Source of the DNA: Strongylocentrotus droebachiensis
Lineage: Eukaryota; Echinodermata; Echinoidea; Camarodonta; Strongylocentrotidae
Direction of reading: 5' to 3'
DNA: 64,000 nt
Assembly (NCBI GenBank): GCA_035222895.1
Contig: JAVYIG010000603.1
Location: 186,001-250,000 of the forward strand
The notes below the pieces were generated by a model. That model was given only the letters and a program-made list of their open reading frames with translations, was not told the origin of the DNA and did not search any database. Below, piece after piece: positions 1-11,800 of the stretch. Position 1 is the first letter of the stretch. Every line of letters begins with the position of its first letter. The position numbers and the translations under genes are program-made.

Positions 1-1137
1 TTTTATATGGAAAAAATGCAGAAATAAAAATCAAATAAAAAAAAATCAAGATAACATGCTACCCACCATTCGGGCTGTGCATGCAAAGATTTGCAAACGA
101 ACGTTCCATACGTACATCATGTGGGGAAACTGAATTCAGACAAGGATTAATATAGAGAACAGTACAACGAATCGTCTTCTTTCTCTAATAATTTAGTGAA
201 ACGGCAAAGCTTCCGCGCTTTGCGCGGGAGGGGGGCAACTGAATTCAGACTAGGATTAAGAGTTATAATTAAATGAAACGTCAAAGTACACGATACAACG
301 AATCATCTTCTTTTTCTTATAATTTAATGAAACGTGAAAGCTTCTGCGCTACGCGCGGGATGGGCGAAAATGATATTAGACGTGGATTAAGAGTAATAAT
401 CAAATGAAACGTCAAGGCTTCCGCGCTTCGCGCGGGAGGGAGGGGGCGAATTGCACTCAGACAAGGACACGGTACAACGAATCGTCTTCCTTCTCTAATA
501 ATTTAATGAAACGGTAAAGCTTCCGCGCTTAGCGCTGGACGGGCGAAAATGAATACAGACAAGGATTAAGAGTAATCATTTATTGAAACGTCAAAGCTTC
601 CGCGCTTCGCGCGGGAGGGCGGGGGCGAATTGCACTCAGACAAGGACACGATACAACGAATCGTCTTCTTTCTCTAAGAATTTAATTCAAAGCTTCCGCG
701 TTTCGCGCGGGAGGGGGTAAACTGAATTCAGACAAGGATTAAGAGTCGAGAATAGTACATCGAATCGTCTTCTTTCTTTAATAATCTAATGAAACTTCAG
801 AGCTTCCGCGCTACGCGCGGAGGAAGGGGAACTTGTTCAAACATTAAGGATTAAGAGTCGAGAATGGTACATCGAATCGCCTTCTTTCTTTACTAATCTA
901 ATGAAACGTCAGAGCTTCCGCGCTACGCGCGGAGGAAGGGGAACTTGATTCAAACAAGGATTAAGGGTCGAGAACGGTCCAACGAATCGTCTTCTTTGTC
1001 TAATAATTTAATGAAATGTCAAAGCTTCCGCGCTTCGCGGGGGAGGGGGGAAGCTCCCCCTTCCCTGCACCCAACCCCCTAGCTTTGCGTGCTCACTACC
1101 GCCCCCCTGAAATGAAATCCTGGCTACGCCCTTGAGG
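1..1137. mobile_element. Right part of hAT-like nonautonomous element with ~110-bp tandem array
   Basis: From about 130 to 1040 a unit of roughly 100-120 bp repeats about nine times. Each unit has a 'CTTCCGCGCTTCGCGCGGGA' segment, a GAATTCAGACAAGGATTAAG segment and a 'CGAATCGTCTTCTTTCTC' segment. The array ends in a C-rich stretch and then TGAAATCCTGGCTACGC at 1108-1134. The same array with the same right end occurs at 38391-38932, where both termini and an 8-bp target duplication are present. The left terminus here is outside the window or lost. No coding capacity is visible. Confidence 0.7.
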
Positions 1138-1253
1138 AAGGGTGCAACCTGCCACACGCTTCTACCTCTTGGTTGCTTTGATCCATTGCCGAAAATATTT
1201 TGGCACCAATCATCCCCCCCCCCCCCCAACCACGGATACAAATCGACACCCTT
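1138..1253. other. Spacer with poly-C tract, no gene
   Basis: A homopolymeric C run lies near 1210-1226. Open frames across it are not protein-like. Confidence 0.6.
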
Positions 1254-2620
1254 GGATGATGCTGTAAACAGAACAGAAAACCGATACTTAAGTTCTTGGA
1301 GTTTATATCAACGAACTTTTAAATTGGTCTGACCATGTCAAATATATATATCTAAAAACATGTTGGTGATCTTACCATTAAACGTTTTATTCATACTGCA
1401 TAAAACTGTGTTACTACCGTATATAACATATGTGATTTAATATGCGATTTTAAGATGTCTGAACTACTCAATTCAAAGATATACAAAAAAAGGGCGATAC
1501 TTTTTTGTACTGGTTCTCGTTACAGAGGTCACAGCGCCCCCTTGTTTATTACATTGAAAACCCTCAAAAGTTCGGCTGAAGAAAACCAAAGTGTAAAATA
1601 TTACATTAAAAGATATAGATCAGTTCTGTTCATGCGATTACATTTTTAAAGAAACTTTGTGTAGGTAATTGGGAAAGCCTGATTACTAAGTAGATACCCT
1701 GTGGTTTCTGAATTATCAAAACAATCGCGTTGAAAAGTACTATTCTTTCTATATACCTATCAATTCTTATCCGCAGTTTTTTTTCTCCATTTGAAGTATT
1801 CGGAATGAGGAAGGGCATCACTTTGAACCCCCTCCCCTCCGTTCTTATTTTCGCCCAACCCAATACTGTTTAAACTCCATTGACTAACATTGATTTCAGC
1901 GGCTGTAAATTGTTTGATTGCCAGACGGCCGTTTACCTAACGCCCTTTTGGCACTCAATAGTTTCTATACTTGTTACTACTCCAATGTATGTACTCACCT
2001 CTGCCCTATTTCATGTACCTCAAGGTGTCGCAACACATTGGTAAATATATCTCAATATTCAATTTCACCTATCTCCAGTAATATCCGATATCCCAGACTG
2101 TCAATTAAAATCCAATTCACAAACAACAGTAATATTTTCTACATGAGTTGTCTCAGTTTGACAATGTGCATGCTGTGCCCCGATTTTGTTTATTATTCTT
2201 GAGAAGCTATTCATACATGCACAACTGTGATTGGCAACGAAGCACATTGTACTCGTAAGGTGATCATTCATATGCATTACCCCACGCATATCAATTGAAT
2301 ATGAAAAGGCTGGTACAAAGTATTTCAGGAAGTTTCATGAATAGAAATTCGGCACTGCTCATGGATTCGGAGCGTTCGCCGCTGTATAAGCTTCACATTA
2401 ATACGCTTTTTGGTTTCCCCCAAATAAAATGCCTAAGCGTAGAAACCAAATGAGGTGCACTGTGGAGTACCACGGGTGTAGATCAGGGGTGTGTGGGATG
2501 GGCATATGTCCGCTCCCCCTCCTTTTTGGGGGGGGGGGGGTGACCGGTTTGCAATGATATATCCCAATTTTCAAGCGAACAAATGTAATCAGTAAGGAAG
2601 AAAATTACTTAAAACGATAT
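1254..2620 (+). repeat. Segmental duplication, copy 1
   Basis: The block starting GATGATGCTGTAAACAGAAC is repeated from 2846 in the same orientation and aligns through to about 2620 (copy 2 to about 4440). Its first 350 bp is a decayed reverse-transcriptase C-terminal piece. Copy 1 has an insertion of about 100 bp with a G run at 2455-2565 that copy 2 lacks. Copy 2 has a foldback element that copy 1 lacks. No intact gene is present. Confidence 0.8.
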
Positions 2621-2629
2621 TTTTAAATC

Positions 2630-3185
2630 GTCAACTGTCTTACAATATGTATTGTTTTCTGATGACACAAATGCTTTTCTCTCACATTCGAATGTTAATG
2701 TTCTCATCGACACTCTGAACCCACACCTGCCCAAACTTGCCAAATAGTTTCGATGTGATATATTATCTTTGAATCTTAAGAAAACAAACTACATATACTT
2801 TAGAACCCATTTAGAACCCTACAATTTGGTATACATTGAAAATAGATGATGCTGTAAACAGAACAGAAAACCGATACTAAAGTTCTTGGAGTTTATATCA
2901 ACGAATTTTTAAATTGGTCTGACCATGTCAAATATATATATCTAAAAACATGTTGGTGGTCTGTCTAAATTGAAATCTTACCATTAAACGTTTTATTCAT
3001 ACTGTATAAAAATGTGTTACTACCGTATATAACATATGTGATTTAATATGCGATTTCAAGATGTCTGAACCACTCGATTCAGAGATATACACAAAGCCGA
3101 TACGTATTTGTACTGGTTCTCGCTACAGAGGTCACAGCGCCCCCTTGTTTATTAAATTGAAAACCCTCAAATTTTCGGCTGAAGA
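2630..3185 (+). pseudogene. Reverse transcriptase fragment of a CR1/L2-like LINE
   Basis: Reading 2646 onward gives YVLFSDDTNAF, the polymerase catalytic box with A changed to S (FSDD at 2655-2666). It continues into the conserved downstream 'NLKKTNYIYF' and 'VLGVYIN' segments seen in the better preserved LINE at 9-13 kb. Stop codons and frameshifts interrupt it, so it is dead. A second copy of its 3' half lies at 1254-1600 as part of the segmental duplication. Confidence 0.8.
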
Positions 3186-4440
3186 CACTATGAACATGCG
3201 GACAAAGAGGGAGGACAAAATATACAGTTCCTCATTCTACCCTCAACAATTGCTGTGGTAGACAAAGGAATATCCCTTCACTGCTATTATGAACAAATGT
3301 GTAGAACAGGTGAATATGTATGTGACACCTGTTCTACACATTTTTACATAATAGCAGTGAAAGGATGTTCCTTTGTCTACCACAGCAATTGTTGAGGGTA
3401 GAATGAGGAACTGTATATTTTGTCCTCTTTCTTTGTCCGTCATATTCATAGTGAGACAACCTCAGTGTAAAATATTACATTCAAAGATATAGATCAGTTC
3501 TGGCCATGCGATAACATTGTTAAAGAAACTTTTCGTAGGTAATTAGGAAAGCCTGAAATACTAAGTAGCTTCGAATTATCAAAATGATAGGAATTACACT
3601 CATTCGCAATCGCGTTGCAAAGCATTTTTCTTCCTATATACCTATCAATTATTATCCGCAGTTTTTGTCTCCATCTGAAGTATTCGAGAATGAGGAAGAC
3701 AAACTTTAACCCACTCCCTCCCTCCCCCAACCCCCCCCCCCCCCCTTCTCGTTTTTCGCCCAACCCAATAATGTTTAAACTACATTGACTTGCATTGATT
3801 TCAGCGGCTGCAAATTTGTTGATTTCCAGACGGGCGTTTACCTAACGCCCCTTTCTTTGGAACTCAACACTGTCTATACTTCTTAATGCTACAATGTATC
3901 TACTCACCTCTTCACTATTTCATGTACCTCAAGGTGTCGCAACACATTGGTAGATATATCTCAATATTCAATTTCGCCTATCTCAAGTAATATCCGATAT
4001 CATAAAACTGTCAATTATAAATCCGATTCACAAGCAACAGTAATAACTTGCAACTGCCCGATTCTACAAGCCTGTCTCATTATCACAATGTGCATGCTGT
4101 ACCCCGTGTATCATTAATATACTGTTTGTGGTAAGCTATTCATTAGTGCAAAAATGTGGCAATGAAATACAACATTATACTCATAGGGTGACTATTCATA
4201 CCCAGTCTACCGTCCATGCATGTCAACTTAATATTTAAAAAAAAAATTGGTACAGAGTATTTCGGGAAGTTTCATGAATAGAAATTCGGCATTGTTCATT
4301 GATTCGGAGCGTGTACCTCTGTATTGACTTAACACAAATACTTTTTTTTCTCTCAAATAAAAATACCGAAGCATAGAAACCAAGTGTCCTAATTTTTAAG
4401 CGAAAAAAAATCAATCAGTTGAAGGAAATTTGACAACATA
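2846..4440 (+). repeat. Segmental duplication, copy 2
   Basis: Direct repeat of 1254-2620 with moderate divergence, interrupted at 3186-3453 by a foldback element. A C run lies near 3728-3745. Confidence 0.8.
3186..3453. mobile_element. Foldback MITE, CACTATGAA termini, AGA target duplication
   Basis: The two arms, about 125 bp each, are near-perfect reverse complements, separated by a short centre around GAATATGTATGTGAC. Ends read CACTATGAA and TTCATAGTG. AGA at 3183-3185 and 3454-3456 looks like a 3-bp target duplication, and the empty site is seen in the paralogous copy near 1580. A second copy of this family lies at 29007-29521. Confidence 0.85.
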
Positions 4441-4902
4441 AATATAGGTTCAATGAATTTTCCTTAAAAATATCACATCTATCTCAATCCATAATAATCG
4501 TGGTTATGTTTGCAGGAGAAAGGTTGGGGTCTGATTTTGAGCATCCCCTCCCCCCCCCCCCCCTCCCCAACCCTTCATCCCCCTTCCCGATATGGATTTC
4601 CCCTACTACTGTAGATCTAAACTCAAACAAAACCAAAAATCACAATAAATCTGTGCAGGAACTGATTGTTAAAAATGTGGAGTGCATAAACAAGTATACA
4701 ATTATTTACATTGACAGTTGATCTTTTTAAAAACGAACGGACACAGAAATGTTACCGTATATTACTATTTCCAAACCTATAGAAATATTGGTATATTTTC
4801 CAAATACTTCTTTTTTGCCAGGTGGAAGAATCAAGTTTTTAGAAGTGAGAAAATACACTGTCGCTCATATAGTTAGAATAATTTTGTTTTACCTCAAATG
4901 TT
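4441..4902. other. No gene seen; poly-C tract
   Basis: AT-rich unique-looking sequence with a C run at about 4549-4563. No splice-bounded exon or RNA gene is visible. Confidence 0.5.
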
Positions 4903-4984
4903 ATGGAATTATTTTGACAATGATTTATTCCTAATAGATCTAGATAATAGTATACATTCTCAGATTTTATTGAATAATAATTTG

Positions 4985-5205
4985 CCAGTGTTTGTTTTGC
5001 GTGACTGCTAAAGCATGTGTATGCTACTATGCTTATCAACTAGGGGACCTACGCCCTTAAGTCATAAATGACAGTAATGAGGATTAATGCCCCACAAAAG
5101 GGCACTAATATGGAACATCGACACGGTTTTGATCCTGGGGCCTCACAGTTACAAGGCCATTGCTTTGCCACTGAACCATGACTGTACGCATCGGGGGCTA
5201 GGGTA
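4985..5205 (-). mobile_element. tRNA-derived SINE, diverged copy
   Basis: On the minus strand a decayed tRNA head (GTTCAGTGGCAAAGCAATGG, with a box-B-like GGATCAAAACC) is followed by the GGCATTAATCCTCA and 'TTTAGCAGTCA' tail segments shared with the complete SINE at 35091-35300. Confidence 0.7.
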
Positions 5206-5443
5206 GGGGGCAGCTCCCACAAATAAAAAAAGAAAAGAAAATGCAATCAATTTAAATAATTCATTGAATTTCCCCCCGGTCCCCAACATAAAAAAATATT
5301 CTGCGTGTCCATGCCTTGAGCCATAATGCATGGTCGTACAGAGGATTTTTTTATCATTTTTATGGAATTATTTTGACAATGATTTATTCCTAATAGATCT
5401 AGATAATAGTATACATTCTCAGATTTTATTGAATAATAATTTG

Positions 5444-5665
5444 CCAGTGTTTGTTTTACGTGACTGCTAAAGCATGTGTATGCTACTATGCTTATCAACT
5501 AGGGGACCTACGCCCTTAGGTCATAAATGACAGTAATGATGATTAATGCCCCACAAAAGGGCACTAATATGGCACATCGACACGGTTTTGATCCTGGGGC
5601 CTCGCAGTTACGAGGCCATTGCTTTGCCACTGAACCATGACTGTACGCAGCGTGGGCTAGGGTAG
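5444..5665 (-). mobile_element. tRNA-derived SINE, duplicated copy
   Basis: Second copy of the SINE at 4985-5205, carried in the 459-bp tandem duplication. Confidence 0.7.
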
Positions 5666-6079
5666 GGGGCATCTCCCACAAATTAAAAAAAACAGAAAAT
5701 ACAATAAATTTAAATAATTCATTGAATTTCCCTCCGGTCCCCAACATAAAAAAAAATTCTGCGTGCCCATGCCTTGAGCCATAATGCATGGTCGTACAGA
5801 GGATTTTTTAAGTTAGTGACCGGGGTAAAATTCAATGAATTATTGAAAATTTATTGCATTTTCTTTGTTATTTTTTATTTGTGAGAACTGAATATTCTTG
5901 AACTAACACATTGGAGGTCATTGATAAATATTTTAAAAAGGAGTACCCTACATGCATGGACAACTCATCCGACGTATAATTGTCCATAAAAGTGATTTTT
6001 TTTTTTTTTTAGGGGCTGAGGTCATCTTTTTTAGGTCAGCCATGGGCATAATTTTTTTTTTTTTTTTTTTTAATTAAAA

Positions 6080-6185
6080 AAAAAAATCACAAAGGGAGGT
6101 GTTTTGCTCAAAAATACACACATAAAACAGACTAAAGGGGGGTTCAACCCCCTAACCCCCCCCCCCCCCCCTGCGTACGCGCCTG
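6080..6185. mobile_element. Right end of hAT-like element (CCTGCGTACGCGCCTG)
   Basis: A C-rich tract is followed by CCTGCGTACGCGCCTG at 6170-6185, identical to the right terminus of the complete element at 27011-27218. No matching left terminus is found upstream, where long T runs near 6000-6075 lie, so it is truncated. Confidence 0.6.
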
Positions 6186-6369
6186 ACACCACTACCTGGA
6201 CTTGTGGTGTCTTCAAAAGCATTTACAATATTTAAAATCTCAGTAGTTGTAAAACACTTAAATAAATGGACTTTAAATGTGTCTTCTTTAAAAAGTTTTG
6301 AACTATTTTGGTACCGGCAGTGTTAAAATATTCATAAAATTTATTAACAATCCCCTGCTTATCTTATTA

Positions 6370-6681
6370 CACTGTGAAAAAAATGGGCAATATTATTGCC
6401 CAACGTTGTGCCATAGTCAACCCAACCATCTATTGGGCAATATTTTTCCCAATGGCCCAACAGCTGGTCAAGATTTTTTCTTAACAAGTGGGCTACCGTA
6501 GTCGGGCAGTTGAAAGGTCATATCTTTGCTCAAATTTTGGTCAAAATACGAAACAATAATGCACGTGTGAAGTAGGGTGCTTACGTTTACCAATACCACT
6601 GGGCAAAATATTGCCCAATAGATGGTTGGGTTGACTATGGCACAACGTTGGGCAATAATATTGCCCATTTTTTTCACAGTG
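6370..6681. mobile_element. Foldback MITE with TA target duplication
   Basis: Termini CACTGTGAAAAAAATGGGCA and its reverse complement bound arms of about 95 bp (conserved segments 'GGGCAATATTATTGCCC' and 'CAACCCAACCATCTATTGGG'). TA occurs at 6368-6369 and 6682-6683, consistent with a Tc1/mariner-type nonautonomous element. Confidence 0.85.
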
Positions 6682-6689
6682 TATAATTG

Positions 6690-7980
6690 GCCATCAGCCT
6701 TTATAGACTCACAATGAACTTTATTGCCTTCCAAGTGCTTTGCAATCACCATTTACCTTATTACCAAATTTCTTCATAATTTCTTCACGCTTACTCTTCA
6801 ATTTTCTCTGTAAACCGTATTCCTGGCTTGTTTATACTTTAAGCTCAGTATTTTTTTATTTATTTTTTACATATGTGCGATATAAAACATTTTTCCTTTT
6901 AGATAATTTCTTCAAGAAAGCATTAACCACGGTTTATTATCTTTTTCCTTTCTTGAATCTACTTTTTTTTTTTACTGGAAAACAAGAATTATACAGTGAG
7001 CCATGAATATCAAGAAAGGTGTCAAATCTAGTATTATCATCAGCATTATTCTCTAGTAAACTCCCAGTCTTGTTGTTGCAGCGTGTCCCGATACATAAAA
7101 CTTCGGTACTACTATTTCATTCCTCCAGATCCATTCCTCTTTGAAATTGTATGTCTGATTTGTAATATATTCCCAAACCGCCTCCACGTTTGACACTGCG
7201 ACACTTTGTTACAAATTTATAACCAGGTACATTGGTTCATCATGTTTAGTGCATATTTTTAAAAGATCCTATAAACATATTTACATCATCAGAATTTACT
7301 CTCAAGCTTCTACATTTTACGTGGATTATAGAAAAAATAGAAGTGGTTTCAGCCTCATTTCCTAAATAATTGTCAAGTTCTTGAGGAGCCAGGTATTTCG
7401 TATATGGGTTGCCATTTCAGAAGAATTCATGTATTATGTCTGCTATTGGTAAGATAGGACATAGATACACAAGTTCGAAGCTGAAAAATACATATATGTT
7501 TGACTTGGAATCTTGCCAATGGTACACATAATATAAAACAACAAGCACACACTGGGCAAATATATAAACACATCTTTGCTACGAGTACATTTAACACAAG
7601 GTAATAATTAAAAGAAAATATGTTATACAGTAATTTGCAAAATGAGAGCATCAAACTCGGACTAGGTAATGTTTATCAGGAAATATTAAATACCTGTGTT
7701 ATTATACTATAAATTTGGTCCTATCTATCAGAGCATGTCTATCTCTTGGACAGAGTTTTTTCATTGTTCGCTTCGATCGATCACTTTGCAAATTGATAAA
7801 TCGGTATAATTCCTGGCAACGAAACGACCGTGTAATTTTAGACAGTGCGTATTACACAAAAAAAGTGTACCCAACTTTTGTAGCTTCTAATGAAAAGGTT
7901 ATAACCATTGTGACCTTCAATGTTATATTTTGTCTAATGATACAAACATAGAGTGACAACAAGTGAAATTGTGGAAGCCA
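6690..7980. other. No gene seen
   Basis: AT-rich sequence with short open frames that show no recognisable domain, no plausible exon borders and no RNA gene. Confidence 0.5.
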
Positions 7981-8180
7981 ATCCTCTTTGATGAATTTTG
8001 GATTGAGATGACGCGAAACTTCTCAACTCCTAAAAGGGTGACGTGACTAAAATCAGAAGGTTGAAAAACGCTGATCTAGTATCCTCTTTGATGAATTTTG
8101 GATTGAGATGACGCGAAACTTCTCAACTCCTAAAAGGGTGACGTGACTAAAATCAGAAGGTTGAAAAACGCTGATCTAGT
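7981..8180. repeat. Exact 100-bp tandem duplication
   Basis: Bases 7981-8080 and 8081-8180 are identical at every position by eye, starting ATCCTCTTTGATGAATTTTG. It is either a very recent duplication or an assembly artefact. Confidence 0.9.
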
Positions 8181-8843
8181 AGAATAAAGCCTACCTGGTC
8201 CCCCCCCCCCCCACACATTACTGAGCCCACGCTACACCACTGCCCCGAATCAAGGTGCCAACGTAATGATTTCCCTTTTACTGACACTGTTACGTAATGT
8301 CAACGTAACTTTGTTAATATAAGAAGCTAGGCGGAAGGTAAATTGACTTTGTATCATCTTCCTCGATAATCACATTACGCAATCAGGATAATTAGATTGC
8401 ATCTGAAAACGCAAAGAGAAACAAAAAATTAATGGAAAATAAAGTACAACTAACTCTATATTGTAAGAAACCCTATGTCTGAGACCCTAAATCTTAGGCT
8501 TGATTTGGCCTGATGTTTTGCCTAAGGAGACTAAAAAGACTAATATTGTGGAACAAAGGTAAATTGGCCAGGAATGCTTATCTTTTAAATGTACCTACCA
8601 TATTTTTTTTTAGCAAGGACGGTTTCATTTTCACAACAAATGCAAAGCAAACAAATGAAACAGCTAGGCCTACCCCCTCCACTTTTTCTTTCTCTCTCCT
8701 GCTTCTTATTGTTCATTCTTTCTTTTTGTCCATCTCACTTTCTTTCCTTTCCTCTCTAATTTTTTCTTCTTTGTCTTCTTCCTCTTCCTTACCCTCTTCT
8801 TCTTCTTCTTCTACTACTAATACTGCTTCTACTACAACAACTG

Positions 8844-8883
<40 letters not shown>

Positions 8884-8899
8884 CTTCTACGGTATATAT
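8181..8899. repeat. Low-complexity stretch with TTC and CTA microsatellites
   Basis: A C run near 8199-8212, a pyrimidine-rich stretch at about 8680-8815 and trinucleotide (CTA)n with CCA at about 8812-8885. The 155-codon open frame here is a product of these repeats. Confidence 0.7.
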
Positions 8900-11800
8900 A
8901 TATTATTTTTTTTAGCAGATGTTTTTGCATTTATTGATAAATCAAATATAAAACATTCAAATAACAATAATAGTATATAATATAATTTATTTACATAAAG
9001 AGTGACAACTTAAATACACACAAATAAAAATGCATAATTGAAAGCTTGAAAGTATGGAGGTAAGTATAAACAAATAATCAAGATAAATGCAGAGGCCAAC
9101 TGTCATAAGCAAGGATGCTTGAGTCGATAGCAGCCGGAAAGGGGGGGGGGGGGTACATGGCGCTGTTATAGGAGTATGTAGGGGAACAGAGTGTCACGTA
9201 TAAAGATTTTGTTCAGAAAGTATCTGAATAAAGTGTGGAAAGAAATTAAAGAAAGAAAAACAAATGTGCAAGTGTGTGCAAGTGGGTGTGTGCAGGTGAA
9301 TTAAGTGTTCGATTCGTATTGTTAATGAACTGGTCATCTAAAATTAATTTAAATAAACAATCGAAACCTCTGAGACCCTTATGATGTTTTTGAATATGTA
9401 GATATTAAATATTTTTTCATCGATGCTTTGAATGAATAAAGAGTTGCAGAGTGTTTAATATTGTCAGGTAAAGCATTCCAAATGTCTGGACCATGATGTC
9501 TTATCGATTTATAGGCCATAATAATTTTGGGGTTGGTTTAGTGGAAATCGGATGAGTGTCGTGTGGGATAAGAATGTATATCACTATTGTAAACAAAAAT
9601 ATTTCGAAATGCCAAAGGTATAGTATTTATCCAAAATTTATACATAAAGATTGCAGCTTGAAAACTGTGAATGTCAGCGATTTTTTATGTTTTTAGTTTA
9701 CAAAATATTGGATCTGTATGGGCTAAATAATGTGAATGTGTACAAAGACGAAGTGCTTTCTTTTGGAGACGATATATTAACATAATTTTCATCTTACTAC
9801 TACTACCCCACACTATGTTACAATAAGATATGTATGACAAAATGAAGGAATTGTAAAGCATAAATAGTGACTTTTGTGATAGATAATATTTTAATTTATA
9901 TAAAATGCCTATGCTTCTCGAGACTAGCATGCAAATGTTGTTAATATGACTATTCCAAGTTAGGTTTTAATCAACCATTACACCAAAGAATTTTGTAACT
10001 TCTTTTTCAATTATGGGCATGTCATCTATAAAAATATCATAATGAAGTACATGTTTAGAATGTATGTTTTTGAAATAAATACAATTAGTCTTCTTAATAT
10101 TTAAAGAGAGTTTATTGGATTTGAACCAAGATGATAATTTGTTTAATTCTAAATTCAGGGTTGTAATAAGAATGCTTAAGTCTTTATGCGAATAAAATGC
10201 GTTGGTATCGTCTGCGAACAGAACATATGTTAGGAGTGGTGATGCATTAACAATATCATTCATATATACTAAAAACAGTAGGGGACCTTATATGGAGCCT
10301 TGTGGTACTCCGCATTCTATGGTGGAAATATTAGATGTTGTAGATTTAAACGTAACATATTGATGTCTATTACGCAAATAGTCTTCAAACCAAGAAAGTA
10401 CAATCCCTCTAACTCCATATGCTTTTAATTTATGTATTAATATACGATAGTCCATGGTATCGAATGCTTTCGATAAGTCCATAAAAACACCTACATTGTG
10501 TTCTTTTTTAGAAAGGGAATCCGTTATTTTGTCACATAATTGTAGAATAGCATAATCAGTAGAGTGGTTCTTTCTAAATCCATATTGATGAGAAATTAAA
10601 AAGTTATTGATATCTAAGAAAGAATATAATCGTTTATATACTATTTTCTCTAATATCTTTGAAATGCTTGGTAGTAAAGATTTTGGTCGGTAGTTTGAAA
10701 TTTTAGAGTGATCGTCCTTTTTATATATCGGAATTATTTTTGCAACTTTTAGTGGGTCAGGAAAAACTCCTTGGGAAAGAGATAAATTAAAGATATGTGA
10801 TAAAGGGGAAGCTATGAAGTGAATTATTTGTTTTAATAAAGATACACTTAGCTCATCGTAGCCACTAGATTTACTGCTTTTTAATGAACGAACAATTTCT
10901 AAAATCTCTTGAATGTTTGTTGGATTAAAAAATAAGGATTGATTAACGTTATTATTTAAGTATTTCAAAAAATCATTCATTTCATTGATTATTTTGGAAG
11001 CTGAATCCGGTCCAATATTAGTAAAGTATTTATTGAATGCCTCAGCAACATCATTTGGGTCTATGTGATGCCCATTATCATTAAATTCAATATTATTTGG
11101 AGTATCCCTTTTCTTCCCCAAAATGTCATTAACTGTTTGCCATAATGATTGATTATTATCTTTATTATTTTCAATTTTATTACCATAGTATAATTTGCGT
11201 GATAAACGAATAATTAAAGTCAATTTATTACGGTACTTTTTATATTTATTTTGATTTTCATTTGTAGGTGATTGAAGTGATATTTTATATAAACGAATTC
11301 GGGTAGATATTGATTTAAGTATACCTTCAATTCAATTCAATTCAATTCAATTCATTTATTTTTCCTCTTTCAATCGTTCATATTTACAGTGATGGTACAT
11401 TTTAACATATTCACATATTTATATACATATAGATCAATTTGCACACTACAATACATTAACAAAATAAACATGAAATTGATAGGGGAAGGTGGGCCGAATA
11501 AAAAGCAGAGCTTGTAGGGTGTAAGAAGCCCCCCTGTAAAAGTAATTATCATGAATTATTATTTTATGAGAAGAAAAAAAAAATAACAATAACCGATTCA
11601 GTAATACAAAAAAATCACTTTTAAACGCAAAACATTGATAAATACATACATGTTTATAAAAAGAAACAATCAAAGTTGCATAAAGTCACACTACAAATTA
11701 TATTTGATTGGGGAATGCAATAGCCTAGTAACTATTCAGAAGAAAGCTTTTAATTCTCCTTTTGAAAATTTGTATCGAATTACACAGTATAATATCATTT

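Larger units (their letters stand above)
4903..5815. repeat. 459-bp tandem duplication, two copies
   Basis: The segment beginning ATGGAATTATTTTGACAATG at 4903 is repeated from 5362 with only a few percent difference. Both copies end in GTCGTACAGAGGATTTTTT. Each contains a minus-strand tRNA-like SINE body, so the SINE was duplicated along with its flanks. Confidence 0.9.

Noticed and set aside
8513-8980. 155-codon frame
   Set aside because: Half of it is Ser/Thr from TTC and CTA/CCA microsatellites.
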